Positions 7,745 to 15,028 of a stretch of DNA of 31,049 nt are shown here, in pieces. Below the pieces are notes generated by a model that saw nothing but the letters and a program-made list of their open reading frames with translations, was not told where the DNA came from and searched no databases. The stretch is from positions 1 to 31,049 of the forward strand of contig JAEZCT010000024.1 of NCBI GenBank assembly GCA_023433405.1, read 5' to 3'. The translations under genes were made by a program, and so were the position numbers. Within the stretch, counting starts at the first letter, position 1. Each line of letters starts with the position of its first letter. This stretch comes from Bacillota bacterium. Lineage in GTDB: Bacteria > Bacillota > Clostridia > Oscillospirales > Ruminococcaceae.

Positions 7745-8299
7745 ATGAGAAAGCTGTTGCTCACCTCTGCGGGGTTTGAAAACAAAAGGCTGGAGAAGTG
7801 GTTTTTGAAGCTTGCGGAAAAACCGCCGCAGAATATCAGGGCGCTGTTTATTCCAACCGCCGCAATTTTCCCCGACGCGATAGCGGTACTGCCAAAGTGT
7901 TTAAACGACCTGCTGTACGCGGGGGTTTTGCCCGAAAACATTAGTGTGTTTGACCTGCACCGCAACATGCCCTATGAGGAGCTAAGCGCCTTCGACGCGG
8001 TTTACGTCTGCGGGGGAGATACGAAATACCTGCTAAACAGAATCAACAATACGCGCTTTTGCGAACCGCTTCGGCAGTTTGCCGAAAACGGCGGCGTGTA
8101 TGTTGGCGCAAGCGCTGGCAGCCTTGTGGTCGCTGGCAACCTGCCCGATAATCTGGGCTTTGTCAAGGCAACCCTTAGCGTGCATCAGCAAGCCGGCACG
8201 AAGCCGGGCGCTGTCAGCGCAACGGAGGCGGGGCATTACGACCTGACAGACCGTCAGGCATTGCTGTTGCATGGCGAAACCTGCGAAATTGTGGAATAG
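7745..8299 (+). CDS. Peptidase E-like (S51 family) serine hydrolase
   Basis: The 184-residue product has the class I glutamine-amidotransferase-like fold of the peptidase E family. An N-terminal strand (MRKLLLTSAGF) is followed by YVCGGDTKYLL at about 87-97 and the nucleophile elbow GASAGS at 121-126, with Ser123 as predicted nucleophile in place of the Cys of true amidotransferases. Family members cleave dipeptides with N-terminal Asp or act on cyanophycin. It is shorter than typical peptidase E (about 230 aa), with a reduced loop before the C-terminus, so the substrate is uncertain. The frame is open far upstream, but the GGAGGAG ribosome site at 7730-7736 fixes the ATG at 7745. Confidence 0.8.
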   Translation: MRKLLLTSAGFENKRLEKWFLKLAEKPPQNIRALFIPTAAIFPDAIAVLPKCLNDLLYAGVLPENISVFDLHRNMPYEELSAFDAVYVCGGDTKYLLNRINNTRFCEPLRQFAENGGVYVGASAGSLVVAGNLPDNLGFVKATLSVHQQAGTKPGAVSATEAGHYDLTDRQALLLHGETCEIVE

Positions 8300-8327
8300 C
8301 CCATGGGGAGAAAGGGAGTACTTAAGC

Positions 8328-9059
8328 TTGGCAGAGACTAATTTTCAAACCGAATTTACCGTTACATATCCCGAGTGCGATATGAACAACAACCTCCGCC
8401 TATCCGGGCTGATGCGGCATGTGCAGCAGATTGGCGGCGCACACCTTGACCATTTGGGGCTAAGCTACCACCGCATGGCGGCGGATGGCTTTGTGCTGCT
8501 CCTAGCCAAGGAGGGGCTGGCCATCCGGCGGATGCCAAAGGGAGGGGAGCGCGTCACCCTGCGCACCGCACCGCGCAGACCCAAGGGCGCGGTGCTCTTG
8601 CGCGACTGCACCTTTTTGGGGGAGGATGGAGAGGAGCTGGTGTTTGCCGAGACCACATGGGTGGCGGCGGATACCAAATGCCACCGAATACTGCGCCCCA
8701 AGGATATTCCCTATGACTTTTTGGAGTCGTTGGAGGAAAGGGAGTATACCGTCACCGCAAAGCGGGTGAAGGAGCCGAAGAACATACGGACGATAGGCAC
8801 CCGCGTGGTGCGGTATTCCGACCTTGACTGCAACCATCACCTCACCAACGCGGTGTATGCCGATATTGTGTGCGACTTTTTGCCCTATGAGGTTATAAGC
8901 GCCCATGTGCCGAAAACCTTCTTCGTGCATTTTCAGCACGAGGCGGCGTATGAGGAGGAGCTGACCATACGCGTGGGGGAGCAGGAGGAGTGTGGGTTTG
9001 TGGTAATTGGGGTAAAGCCAAGCGGGGAAACCTGCTTTACCGCGATGGCGGAGTTTTAA
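8328..9059 (+). CDS. Acyl-ACP thioesterase (FAT family)
   Basis: The product (243 aa) is a double-hotdog acyl-ACP thioesterase that releases free fatty acids from acyl carrier protein. The first hotdog begins NFQTEFTVTYPECDMNNNLRLSGLMRHVQQIG. The second contains RYSDLDCNHHLTNAVYADIV, the equivalent of the D.N.H.NN..Y motif with catalytic Asp/Asn/His. I chose the TTG at 8328, which follows a good GGGAG ribosome site at 8312-8316. An ATG at 8271 is in frame, but it would overlap the preceding gene by 29 bp and lacks a site. In clostridia such enzymes supply free fatty acids or adjust membrane composition; the exact chain length cannot be read. Confidence 0.88.
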   Translation: MAETNFQTEFTVTYPECDMNNNLRLSGLMRHVQQIGGAHLDHLGLSYHRMAADGFVLLLAKEGLAIRRMPKGGERVTLRTAPRRPKGAVLLRDCTFLGEDGEELVFAETTWVAADTKCHRILRPKDIPYDFLESLEEREYTVTAKRVKEPKNIRTIGTRVVRYSDLDCNHHLTNAVYADIVCDFLPYEVISAHVPKTFFVHFQHEAAYEEELTIRVGEQEECGFVVIGVKPSGETCFTAMAEF

Positions 9060-9102
9060 GGGGTAAGGACGGAGAAATGCGGGCTTTACCTATCATCACA
9101 CC

Positions 9103-9222
9103 ATGCCGGACGTGTTCTGCGCCCCGATGAACAAAACGCGGGTGGAGCATTTTACCCGCGTTACCAGGGATGAGTGGGAGCACCTAAAGCATGAATCAGC
9201 AAATACCCAAATAAAAGGCTAG
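9103..9222 (+). other. Possible short gene fragment
   Basis: A 39-codon frame reads with coding-like composition (MPDVFCAPMNKTRVEHFTRVTR and onward). It lacks a ribosome site, while AAGGACGGAG at 9065-9074 serves an ATG at 9077 in another frame that stops after 16 codons. This looks like the remnant of a larger gene or a frameshifted small gene. I do not recognise the family. Confidence 0.25.
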
Positions 9223-9292
9223 TTGGGCAGATTTTCTTTCTTTATTGCAAGGGACACGCTGCCGCTAAAAAAATAAAAGGGAGTGTAATGCT

Positions 9293-9727
9293 ATGACCGG
9301 CGCGGAGATTGATTTTGTGGTGGCCGACAGCCTAAAGGCACTGGAGCTGTACGAGCGTATTTTTGAGGTGGAGCGCGTGGAGGTCTCGGATTTTCCCAAG
9401 GGGGAAAACGAGGTGGTGTTTAACCTGTACGGCATGTTCTTTCATATGCTCGATGAAAACGAGAAGTTTGGGCTAAAGGCGCCCACGCCGGGTGAGACGC
9501 AGTCCGTATGGTTTAACATTATAGTACCTGACATTAACGCAACCTTTGCAAAGGCGGCGGAGGCGGGCTGCACCCCGCTGCAGCAGGTGACCGAGATGCC
9601 GGATTACGGCGTGTCCAACGCATTTTTTTCCGACCCCTTCGGCTACCTGTGGATGCTGCACCAGGTTCACAGAGAGGTAAGCCACGAGGAGCGCCTGAAG
9701 CTGTGGGAAAACCAGCGGGGGGTATAG
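9293..9727 (+). CDS. VOC-family (glyoxalase/PhnB-like) protein
   Basis: The 144-residue product has the two beta-alpha-beta-beta-beta modules of the vicinal oxygen chelate superfamily. The first starts GAEIDFVVADSLKALELYERIFEVERV and the second WFNIIVPDINATFAKAAEAGCTPLQQV, ending FFSDPFGYLWMLHQ. It is closest in style to PhnB/glyoxalase-resistance proteins of unknown substrate. Metal-ligand positions are not fully conserved (the first strand has D rather than H), so enzymatic activity is uncertain. A good ribosome site (AAAAGGGAG) lies 9 bp before the ATG. Neighbours do not indicate a pathway. Confidence 0.8.
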   Translation: MTGAEIDFVVADSLKALELYERIFEVERVEVSDFPKGENEVVFNLYGMFFHMLDENEKFGLKAPTPGETQSVWFNIIVPDINATFAKAAEAGCTPLQQVTEMPDYGVSNAFFSDPFGYLWMLHQVHREVSHEERLKLWENQRGV

Positions 9728-9981
9728 GCTTAGCATAGGCTGCGCGATAAAAAGGCGTAGGAGAACGTGTAAATTTGTAATATATTTACAAATTGTATTT
9801 TTGCTGAGCGTTATTCACGTTAAAAGGTAAAAGGGATAGCCTTATGGAGAAAAAAGTGTACTGCCGGTCGCGACCGCGCAGTACGAAGGCGCGCTTATGA
9901 AGCGCCGCTAAGCTGGACACAGGTGTTGGATGAAAAAGACCCCGGCGAAGAACCCATAAACACTACGGAGGTAATAAAGCT
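9728..9981. other. tex upstream region with palindromes
   Basis: AATTTGTAA-N5-TTACAAATT at 9772-9794 is a perfect AT-rich inverted repeat of operator size. A second hairpin, GTACTGC/GCAGTAC at 9858-9884, has a self-complementary GGTCGCGACC core and is followed by a GGCGC/GCGCC hairpin. Very short frames (ATG 9844, 17 codons; ATG 9930) are present but not convincing. Confidence 0.4.
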
Positions 9982-12153
9982 TTGGACATTTTGCAAACCC
10001 TTACCACAGAATTTAAGCTGCGGCGCGAGCAGGTGGAAAGCACCGTACAGCTTATCGACGGCGGCAACACCATCCCGTTTATTGCGCGGTACCGCAAGGA
10101 GATGACCGGCTCGCTGGACGACCAGGTGCTGCGCGAGCTGTTTGACCGCCTGACCTACCTGCGCGGTCTTGAAAAGCGCAAGGAGGAGATTCTTGCCGCC
10201 ATAGAGTCGCAGGGCAAGCTGACCGAGGAGCTTAAGGCGCAGATACTTGCCGCCGCTACCCTTGCCGAGGCAGAGGATTTATACCGCCCCTACAAGCAAA
10301 AGCGCAAAACCCGCGGCTCGGTTGCGCGGGAAAAAGGGCTGGAGCCGCTTGCCGCCTTCCTGTTTGCGCAGGAAAGGAGCTGCAACGACCCGCAAGCCGA
10401 GGCCGCACAGTACATCGACGCCGAAAAGGGCGTGGAAACCGCCGAGGACGCGCTGCGGGGCGCCATGGATATCATTGCCGAGGATACCTCCGACGACGCG
10501 GCGCTGCGAAAAGCACTGCGCGAGTATCTCTTGAAGAACGGGCTGATAGTCTCCAAGGCGGCTACGGATAAGGACAGCGTTTACTCCATGTACTACGATT
10601 ACAGCGAAAGCGTTGCAAGGATTGCGGGGCACCGGGTGCTGGCGGTGGACAGGGGAGAGCGCGAGGAGATTTTAAAGGTGTCGGTGGAATGCGAGCGCGA
10701 CTATGCCCTTGGTCTTGTGCGCCGCGCCACGGTAAAGGAGGGCTCCCCCTGCACGGAGTATGTGAAAAACGCGGTGGAGGACGCCTACGACCGGCTGATT
10801 TTTCCGTCGCTTGAGCGCGAGGTGCGCGCCTTTTTAACCGAGAACGCCGCCACGCAGGCCATTAAGGTGTTTGGCGTAAACCTCAAGCATCTTTTAATGC
10901 AGCCGCCCATTAAGGGCTATACCACGCTGGGCTTCGACCCCGGCTTTCGCACCGGCTGTAAAATGGCTGTAGTGGATGAAACCGGCCGTGTGCTGGATAC
11001 CGGCGTCGTTTACCCCACCAAGCCCCACGAAAAGGTGGAGGAGGCGCGCAAAATCGTCACCCGCCTTATTGAAAAGCACAGCATCCGCGCCGTTGCCATC
11101 GGCAACGGCACCGCCTCGCGGGAATCCGAGGCGTTTATTGCCGACACCATCAAGGCCATGGGCGGCACCGTTTCGTATATGATTGTCAGCGAGGCGGGCG
11201 CGTCGGTTTATTCCGCCTCAAAGCTTGCGGCGGAGGAGTTCCCCGAATACGACGTTTCCCTGCGCAGCGCGGTATCCATCGCGCGTCGTATGCAGGACCC
11301 GCTGGCGGAGCTTGTAAAAATTGACCCCAAGGCCATCGGTGTGGGGCAGTATCAGCACGATATGCCCAAAAGCCAGCTTGAGGAGGCGCTTTCGGGCGTG
11401 GTGGAGGATTGCGTGAACAACGTGGGGGTGGATTTAAACACCGCGTCGCATTCCCTGCTTGCCCGTGTTTCGGGCATAAACAGCGGCGTTGCCAAAAACA
11501 TCGTGAAATACCGCGAGGAAAACGGTGTGTTTGGGGGACGCAGCGAGCTGCTTAAGGTGCCGAAGCTTGGTAAAAAGGCGTTTGAGCAGTGCGCGGGCTT
11601 TTTGCGCGTGGCCGAGAGCGGCAACGTGTTTGATAACACCGGCGTACACCCCGAAAGCTATGATGCGGCCAAAAAGCTGTTGGATATCTGCGGCTATCAG
11701 ATCGCGGATGTAAAAAGCGGCGCCATCTCGGAGCTTGCCGCGCGCATGGGCGCGAAGGGCGGCGTAAGCGGCCTTGCCAAGGAGCTTGGCGTAGGTGTGC
11801 CCACCCTGCAGGATATTGTAAAGGAGCTGCTAAAGCCCGGGCGCGACCCGCGCGACGAGCTGCCAAAACCCATCCTGCGCACCGACGTGCTGACCATGGA
11901 GGACCTGACCCCCGGCATGGAGCTGACCGGCACGGTGCGCAACGTCATCGATTTCGGCGCGTTTGTGGATATCGGCGTACACGACGACGGCCTCGTACAC
12001 ATCTCGCAGATCTGCGACCGCTACATCAAGCACCCGGGCGAGGTGCTAAAGGTGGGGGATATCGTCAAGGTGCGGGTGCTGGATGTGGACCTGAAAAAGC
12101 ACCGCGTGTCGTTAACCATGAAAGAGGCGAAGGAAGCGGGAAGGCATCAATAA
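9982..12153 (+). CDS. tex: Tex-family RNA-binding transcription accessory protein
   Basis: The 723-residue product matches the full Tex/YdcI architecture. An N-terminal helical region with RREQVESTVQLIDGGNTIPFIARYRKE is the highly conserved Tex start. A YqgF/RNase H-like fold domain begins near residue 315 (GFDPGFRTGCKMAVVDETG). Helix-hairpin-helix motifs follow at about 490-560 (LNTASHSLLARVSGINSGVAKNIV). A C-terminal S1 RNA-binding domain spans residues 645-715. Tex is a nucleic-acid-binding factor implicated in transcription and stress tolerance; its exact molecular job is not settled. The start is TTG at 9982 with a strong GGAGGT ribosome site nine bases upstream. It is apparently monocistronic. 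Confidence 0.96.
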   Translation: MDILQTLTTEFKLRREQVESTVQLIDGGNTIPFIARYRKEMTGSLDDQVLRELFDRLTYLRGLEKRKEEILAAIESQGKLTEELKAQILAAATLAEAEDLYRPYKQKRKTRGSVAREKGLEPLAAFLFAQERSCNDPQAEAAQYIDAEKGVETAEDALRGAMDIIAEDTSDDAALRKALREYLLKNGLIVSKAATDKDSVYSMYYDYSESVARIAGHRVLAVDRGEREEILKVSVECERDYALGLVRRATVKEGSPCTEYVKNAVEDAYDRLIFPSLEREVRAFLTENAATQAIKVFGVNLKHLLMQPPIKGYTTLGFDPGFRTGCKMAVVDETGRVLDTGVVYPTKPHEKVEEARKIVTRLIEKHSIRAVAIGNGTASRESEAFIADTIKAMGGTVSYMIVSEAGASVYSASKLAAEEFPEYDVSLRSAVSIARRMQDPLAELVKIDPKAIGVGQYQHDMPKSQLEEALSGVVEDCVNNVGVDLNTASHSLLARVSGINSGVAKNIVKYREENGVFGGRSELLKVPKLGKKAFEQCAGFLRVAESGNVFDNTGVHPESYDAAKKLLDICGYQIADVKSGAISELAARMGAKGGVSGLAKELGVGVPTLQDIVKELLKPGRDPRDELPKPILRTDVLTMEDLTPGMELTGTVRNVIDFGAFVDIGVHDDGLVHISQICDRYIKHPGEVLKVGDIVKVRVLDVDLKKHRVSLTMKEAKEAGRHQ

Positions 12154-12188
12154 AAGAGCCATTGAATGAAGAGTCAACCGGAATTTAA

Positions 12189-12217
12189 TTGACAATAATG
12201 TAATATAGTAGTATTGT
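12189..12217 (+). promoter_or_regulatory. SigA-type promoter candidate for the 12332 lipoprotein
   Basis: TTGACA (12189-12194) is followed after 17 bp by TATTGT. The -35 is perfect and the -10 matches four of six bases. Confidence 0.5.
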
Positions 12218-12247
12218 TTTTGTGTATCTTATTATAGTGTGAAGAAG

Positions 12248-12290
12248 GGGCGGGAAAATGTGAAAAAACTTTTCTCACCGTCCATTTTTC
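12248..12290 (+). terminator. Weak terminator-like hairpin between tex and lipoprotein
   Basis: GGGCGG pairs with CCGTCC around an inner GTGA/TCAC stem, and ATTTTTCTT follows. It could end tex transcripts. It also lies in the 5' leader of the predicted 12189 promoter, so it could attenuate the lipoprotein gene. Confidence 0.35.
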
Positions 12291-12331
12291 TTACCTAATT
12301 GTGCCGCCGCTTGACGGGAAGGGAGTTTTCT

Positions 12332-13036
12332 ATGAAAAAGGCGTTTTTTATATGCTTGGCGCTTTGCGTGGCATTCATGCTGTCTGCTTGCAAAATTGAG
12401 GATAACACAGAAATACAAACCTCCCCGCCGAAAGAACAGGTGAGCATTGGGACGGCCAGCCAAAACGATGTCGATTCCTCGCAGACATTGGCGGAAGCTT
12501 TTCTTCTTAAAACCAATGATGACGAGCTATATCGCATTTTTTCAAAGCTTTATTCGGTGGCGTTGCCACGAGAACCGAATACAGCTGTTTATCAAGGGTT
12601 TGCCGATACAAGTGAAATTTCGTCCAGCGGGTTATTTAACTTTTATTTAACTGTAGAAGGGGATAGTGTGGAGCAGTATTATGACGAAACGCGGCAATGC
12701 TACGATATCCCCGTTCAGGCTGTCACGCACACCTTGGATGCGTATTTTAGCGGGTATACCTTTTTCCCTGAAAAGGTGAGCTTTGGCGAATATAATTGGG
12801 AGAGCGGGTCGTTTATCCTATCCGGCTTAGCGGGATTTGGAGGGCCAAGTTTTATTAAAATTGCGGAAAAACGGACGCAAGGTGAGAATGTTGTAGTCCT
12901 TACCGCGAACCAATTTGACTGGTCTGAGAATGAGAATTCAACCGATGTAGTTGCTACGGAAACCGTAGTTTTAGAAATAACGCAGGACGGGTACCGATAC
13001 CAAAGCTATAGAATTAAAAATACCGTGGAAGGATGA
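12332..13036 (+). CDS. Putative lipoprotein, function unknown
   Basis: The product (234 aa) starts MKKAFFICLALCVAFMLSAC, a lipoprotein signal with lipobox LSAC and Cys20 as the predicted lipidated residue. The mature part is acidic and contains alternating hydrophobic patterns (FNFYLTVEGDSVEQYYDE, VVVLTANQFDW) suggesting a beta-rich substrate-binding or cell-wall domain. I do not recognise the family. The ribosome site GGGAAGGGAG fixes the ATG at 12332. Base composition is visibly more AT-rich than the neighbouring tex gene, as is the convergent CHAP gene, hinting that this pair was acquired together. Confidence 0.75.
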   Translation: MKKAFFICLALCVAFMLSACKIEDNTEIQTSPPKEQVSIGTASQNDVDSSQTLAEAFLLKTNDDELYRIFSKLYSVALPREPNTAVYQGFADTSEISSSGLFNFYLTVEGDSVEQYYDETRQCYDIPVQAVTHTLDAYFSGYTFFPEKVSFGEYNWESGSFILSGLAGFGGPSFIKIAEKRTQGENVVVLTANQFDWSENENSTDVVATETVVLEITQDGYRYQSYRIKNTVEG

Positions 13037-13051
13037 TCCTTCTACGGTATT
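13014..13051 (-). terminator. Terminator of the CHAP gene, overlapping the convergent lipoprotein end
   Basis: A 15-bp stem with one G-U pair and a 3-nt loop (arms 13019-13033 and 13037-13051). On the minus strand it is followed by TTTTTAATT. The hairpin contains the last codons and stop of the plus-strand lipoprotein gene. On the plus strand no T run follows. Confidence 0.75.
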
Positions 13052-13056
13052 GAAGT

Positions 13057-13515
13057 TTAAAGAACAATACACCCCTGATAGGTGCCCCCGCCACTGCGGC
13101 TTTTAAAATTACTGATGGTTAAAGTTTTTATTTGACCATCTGTACCAGAAGGGCTCGAAGAGGGAGTTTCGCAGACGCCATTTGAAAATCTGGAATCAGT
13201 CGAAGAGTACCAGTTTGCTTCGGAAAATTTTACTTCAGTGGAAGTAACTTCTTCAATAAAAACGACATGATTTTCGAAACAACCGATTCCGGGTGCAGCA
13301 GGAGTTGCCGAAGGTGCTTTTTTAGTATAAGAGGAAGGGGCGTTACTATACCAACTTCCGGCCATTTTATTGGGGAGATTGGTCTGACCGGTCACTTCAT
13401 GAGCGCGTCCCCAAGCGTACCAAGTGCATTCTCCGACATAGGATTTTCCATTTTTGTAATACACGTTGGTGTTACTATAGAAAGATGTTGTGGGGAATTC
13501 TGTTGCCTGTGCCAT
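13057..13515 (-). CDS. CHAP-domain peptidoglycan hydrolase, no signal peptide
   Basis: The 152-residue product is essentially one CHAP (cysteine, histidine-dependent amidohydrolase/peptidase) domain. The catalytic Cys is in GECTWYAWGRA, the His in ENHVVFIEEV and the third polar residue in FSEANWYSS. CHAP enzymes cut peptidoglycan amide or cross-bridge bonds. There is no signal peptide, membrane segment or wall-binding repeat, unlike housekeeping autolysins; this is more like a phage endolysin catalytic domain or a stand-alone lysin. The start at 13515 is set by AAAGGAGAG six bases upstream. An in-frame ATG at 13548 is upstream of that site and unlikely. No holin or phage genes are adjacent. 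Confidence 0.87.
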   Translation of the reverse strand: MAQATEFPTTSFYSNTNVYYKNGKSYVGECTWYAWGRAHEVTGQTNLPNKMAGSWYSNAPSSYTKKAPSATPAAPGIGCFENHVVFIEEVTSTEVKFSEANWYSSTDSRFSNGVCETPSSSPSGTDGQIKTLTISNFKSRSGGGTYQGCIVL

Positions 13516-13553
13516 TATTAACTCTCCTTTTTTATAACAACTTTTCAATTTTA

Positions 13554-13629
13554 GCCCGCTACTCCTAGCTCCCGTGGCTGGAGAAGAGAGTCTTTGGGGT
13601 TTCGTCCCTTTACTGTAATACTAACGGGC
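13554..13629 (-). ncRNA. Possible structured 5' leader of the CHAP gene (class unknown)
   Basis: On the minus strand this 76-nt region can close GCCCG with CGGGC and contains two inner hairpins (GGG/CCC with loop ACGAAA, and CTCCAGC with GCT(A)GGAG), i.e. a three-way junction 30-odd bases before the ribosome site. The consensus of riboswitch classes I know does not fit, so it is only a structural suggestion. Confidence 0.3.
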
Positions 13630-13668
13630 ATTTTAAATTGTGACTAATCGTTGGTTAAAAACGAGCAT

Positions 13669-13712
13669 AAGCAAGCAGCTTTGTCGCATATATGTGACAA
13701 GGCTGTTTGCTT
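13669..13712. repeat. Long imperfect palindrome between divergent genes
   Basis: AAGCAAGCAGCTTTGTCGCATA pairs along its length with TATGTGACAAGGCTGTTTGCTT, allowing one mismatch and G-U pairs in RNA. No clear T tract follows on either strand. It could be a terminator-like insulator or the footprint of a regulator. Confidence 0.55.
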
Positions 13713-13879
13713 TACAGGCTACCCTTAATCTTCGCCTCAAAAGATGAAACCATCGATAATTTTGATTGCTTTCATTTAAAACAATCATCACTGCCCATAT
13801 GGAGAGGGGCTATACAATCAAACGGGGGGAGGTTTATACTTAATTACAAGAAAAAAGCGAAAAAGGGGACGGATAAATC

Positions 13880-14572
13880 ATGGAACAACAGATAAAACGG
13901 CGCATACTCTCCTTAGGCGCGGATGTCTGCGGCATTGCGAATATCGACCGGTTTGCGGGCGCACCCGAGGGCTTTCACCCAAGGGATATCTGCCCCGACT
14001 GTAAATCGGCGGTGGTGTTTGGCATCGCGCTCCCCAAGGGGCTTACCAAGGTACCGCCCCGGCTGATATACGGTCATTACAACAACTCCTGTCCCGCGAA
14101 GGTTGATCACATCGCCTTTTTGGCGGCGAAGGAAATTGAGGAACGGTTTGATACCTTTGCCGTGCCCCTGCCCTCCGACGACCCCTATGAGTACTGGGAC
14201 GCGGAGCGTATGGAGGGCAGGGGGCTGCTCTCCATGAAGCACGCGGCGCACCTTGCGGGACTTGGAACGCTCGGCAAAAGCACCCTGCTTTTAAACGAGC
14301 GGTACGGCAACCTTTTAACCCTGGGGGTAATCCTCACCGGGCTTGACCTTGCCTCTGACCCCATGGCGGAAAGCGTCTGCATAAAAGGCTGTACCCTGTG
14401 TGTGGATGCCTGCCCGGCAAAGGCCATTGACGGCAACGGCGGCGTGCTTCAGGCAGCGTGCCGCGCAAGCACCTACGGCAAAACCGCAAAGGGCTACGGA
14501 ACAGTGGACTGCAACCGGTGCCGCACCGTCTGCCCGGTGGGGCTTGGCGCGCGGGTGGGACATACGGGATAG
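13880..14572 (+). CDS. QueG-like iron-sulfur protein
   Basis: The 230-residue product resembles the N-terminal half and the Fe-S module of epoxyqueuosine reductase (QueG) and related corrinoid reductases. The sequence runs LGADVCGIANIDRF, then the conserved HAAHLAGLGTLGKSTLLLNERYGN segment, then two 4Fe-4S motifs. These use C167, C171, C174, C178 and C211, C214, C218, with C194 as probable eighth ligand. True QueG is about 370 residues and has C-terminal repeats, absent here. A role in queuosine synthesis is therefore not assured; it may be an electron-transfer or reductase homologue. The ribosome site is AAAAGGGGAC 10 bases before the ATG. Confidence 0.8.
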   Translation: MEQQIKRRILSLGADVCGIANIDRFAGAPEGFHPRDICPDCKSAVVFGIALPKGLTKVPPRLIYGHYNNSCPAKVDHIAFLAAKEIEERFDTFAVPLPSDDPYEYWDAERMEGRGLLSMKHAAHLAGLGTLGKSTLLLNERYGNLLTLGVILTGLDLASDPMAESVCIKGCTLCVDACPAKAIDGNGGVLQAACRASTYGKTAKGYGTVDCNRCRTVCPVGLGARVGHTG

Positions 14573-14580
14573 CATAAGAA

Positions 14581-14814
14581 CCTTCGGCGCAAGCGCGTAA
14601 AGCTAAATGGGGTAGCTGCGTTACGCGCTTGCGAAAATGATAAAGTATTTTTTGCGAAAAATTATTTATCATTTTTACCCTTCGGCAAAATCCTGATGCC
14701 CCCCGTATTTTGCCCTTGCTTTTCGCCCTGGTCTTTCGTTCTCCCTTTTTTCCCACACCCGCCACACAAGGCTATTTTGGTGCTGGGGGTACGGGGGTAC
14801 TCGATTATCGCATA
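14581..14814 (+). repeat. Large structured repeat, copy 1 (right part only)
   Basis: It matches 26162-26395 of copy 2 almost throughout, beginning exactly at CCTTCGGC and ending in the terminal inverted repeat (…GTACTCGATTATCGCATA). It contains the 98-bp double-hairpin cassette (14589-14686). The left half present in copies 2 and 4 is missing. A 9-bp direct repeat, GCATAAGAA, flanks it (14572-14580 and 14810-14818). Short open frames here that read PTPATQGYFGAGGTG are repeat-derived, not genes. Confidence 0.9.
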
Positions 14815-14857
14815 AGAATATCTCGCGTAGGAGCTATAGCAGCCACGCCTTGCCTCT

Positions 14858-14895
14858 CAAGCCCCCGCGCCGCACGGCGGGGGGCTTGTTTTTCT
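14858..14895 (+). terminator. Intrinsic terminator
   Basis: A GC-rich stem (CAAGCCCCCGC with GGGGGGCTTG) is followed by TTTTTCT. It is probably the terminator of the QueG-like gene, now separated from it by the repeat copy. Confidence 0.75.
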
Positions 14896-14924
14896 ATATT
14901 CCTCCAGAAGTATCAGCAAATTTC

Positions 14925-14953
14925 TTGCTTCCTATTATAAATGAAGGTATAAT
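14925..14953 (+). promoter_or_regulatory. Promoter candidate for the amidohydrolase gene
   Basis: TTGCTT, a 17-bp spacer, then a perfect TATAAT. Transcription would start near 14960, just before the hairpin at 14969. Confidence 0.6.
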
Positions 14954-14968
14954 AGGTGGGGCAAATGG

Positions 14969-14999
14969 GGAAAACTGCCCACGCGGCAGTTTTCCTTTT
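14969..14999 (+). terminator. Terminator-like hairpin in the amidohydrolase leader
   Basis: An 11-bp perfect stem (GGAAAACTGCC with GGCAGTTTTCC) has a 5-nt loop and is followed by TTTTAA. It lies within the first 40 nt of the predicted transcript, suggesting attenuation or a 5' stabilising hairpin. Confidence 0.6.
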
Positions 15000-15028
15000 A
15001 ACCGTACAGGCACCGCCGTCAGGGCGCC

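Noticed and set aside
13554..13629. c-di-GMP or c-di-AMP riboswitch before the CHAP gene
   Set aside because: Superficial fragments resemble such RNAs, but the conserved core segments are missing; kept only as an unclassified structured leader.
14581..14686. CRISPR array or tRNA-like structure in the repeat hairpins
   Set aside because: There are no regularly spaced direct repeats with unique spacers, and no cloverleaf with CCA end or anticodon loop could be drawn.
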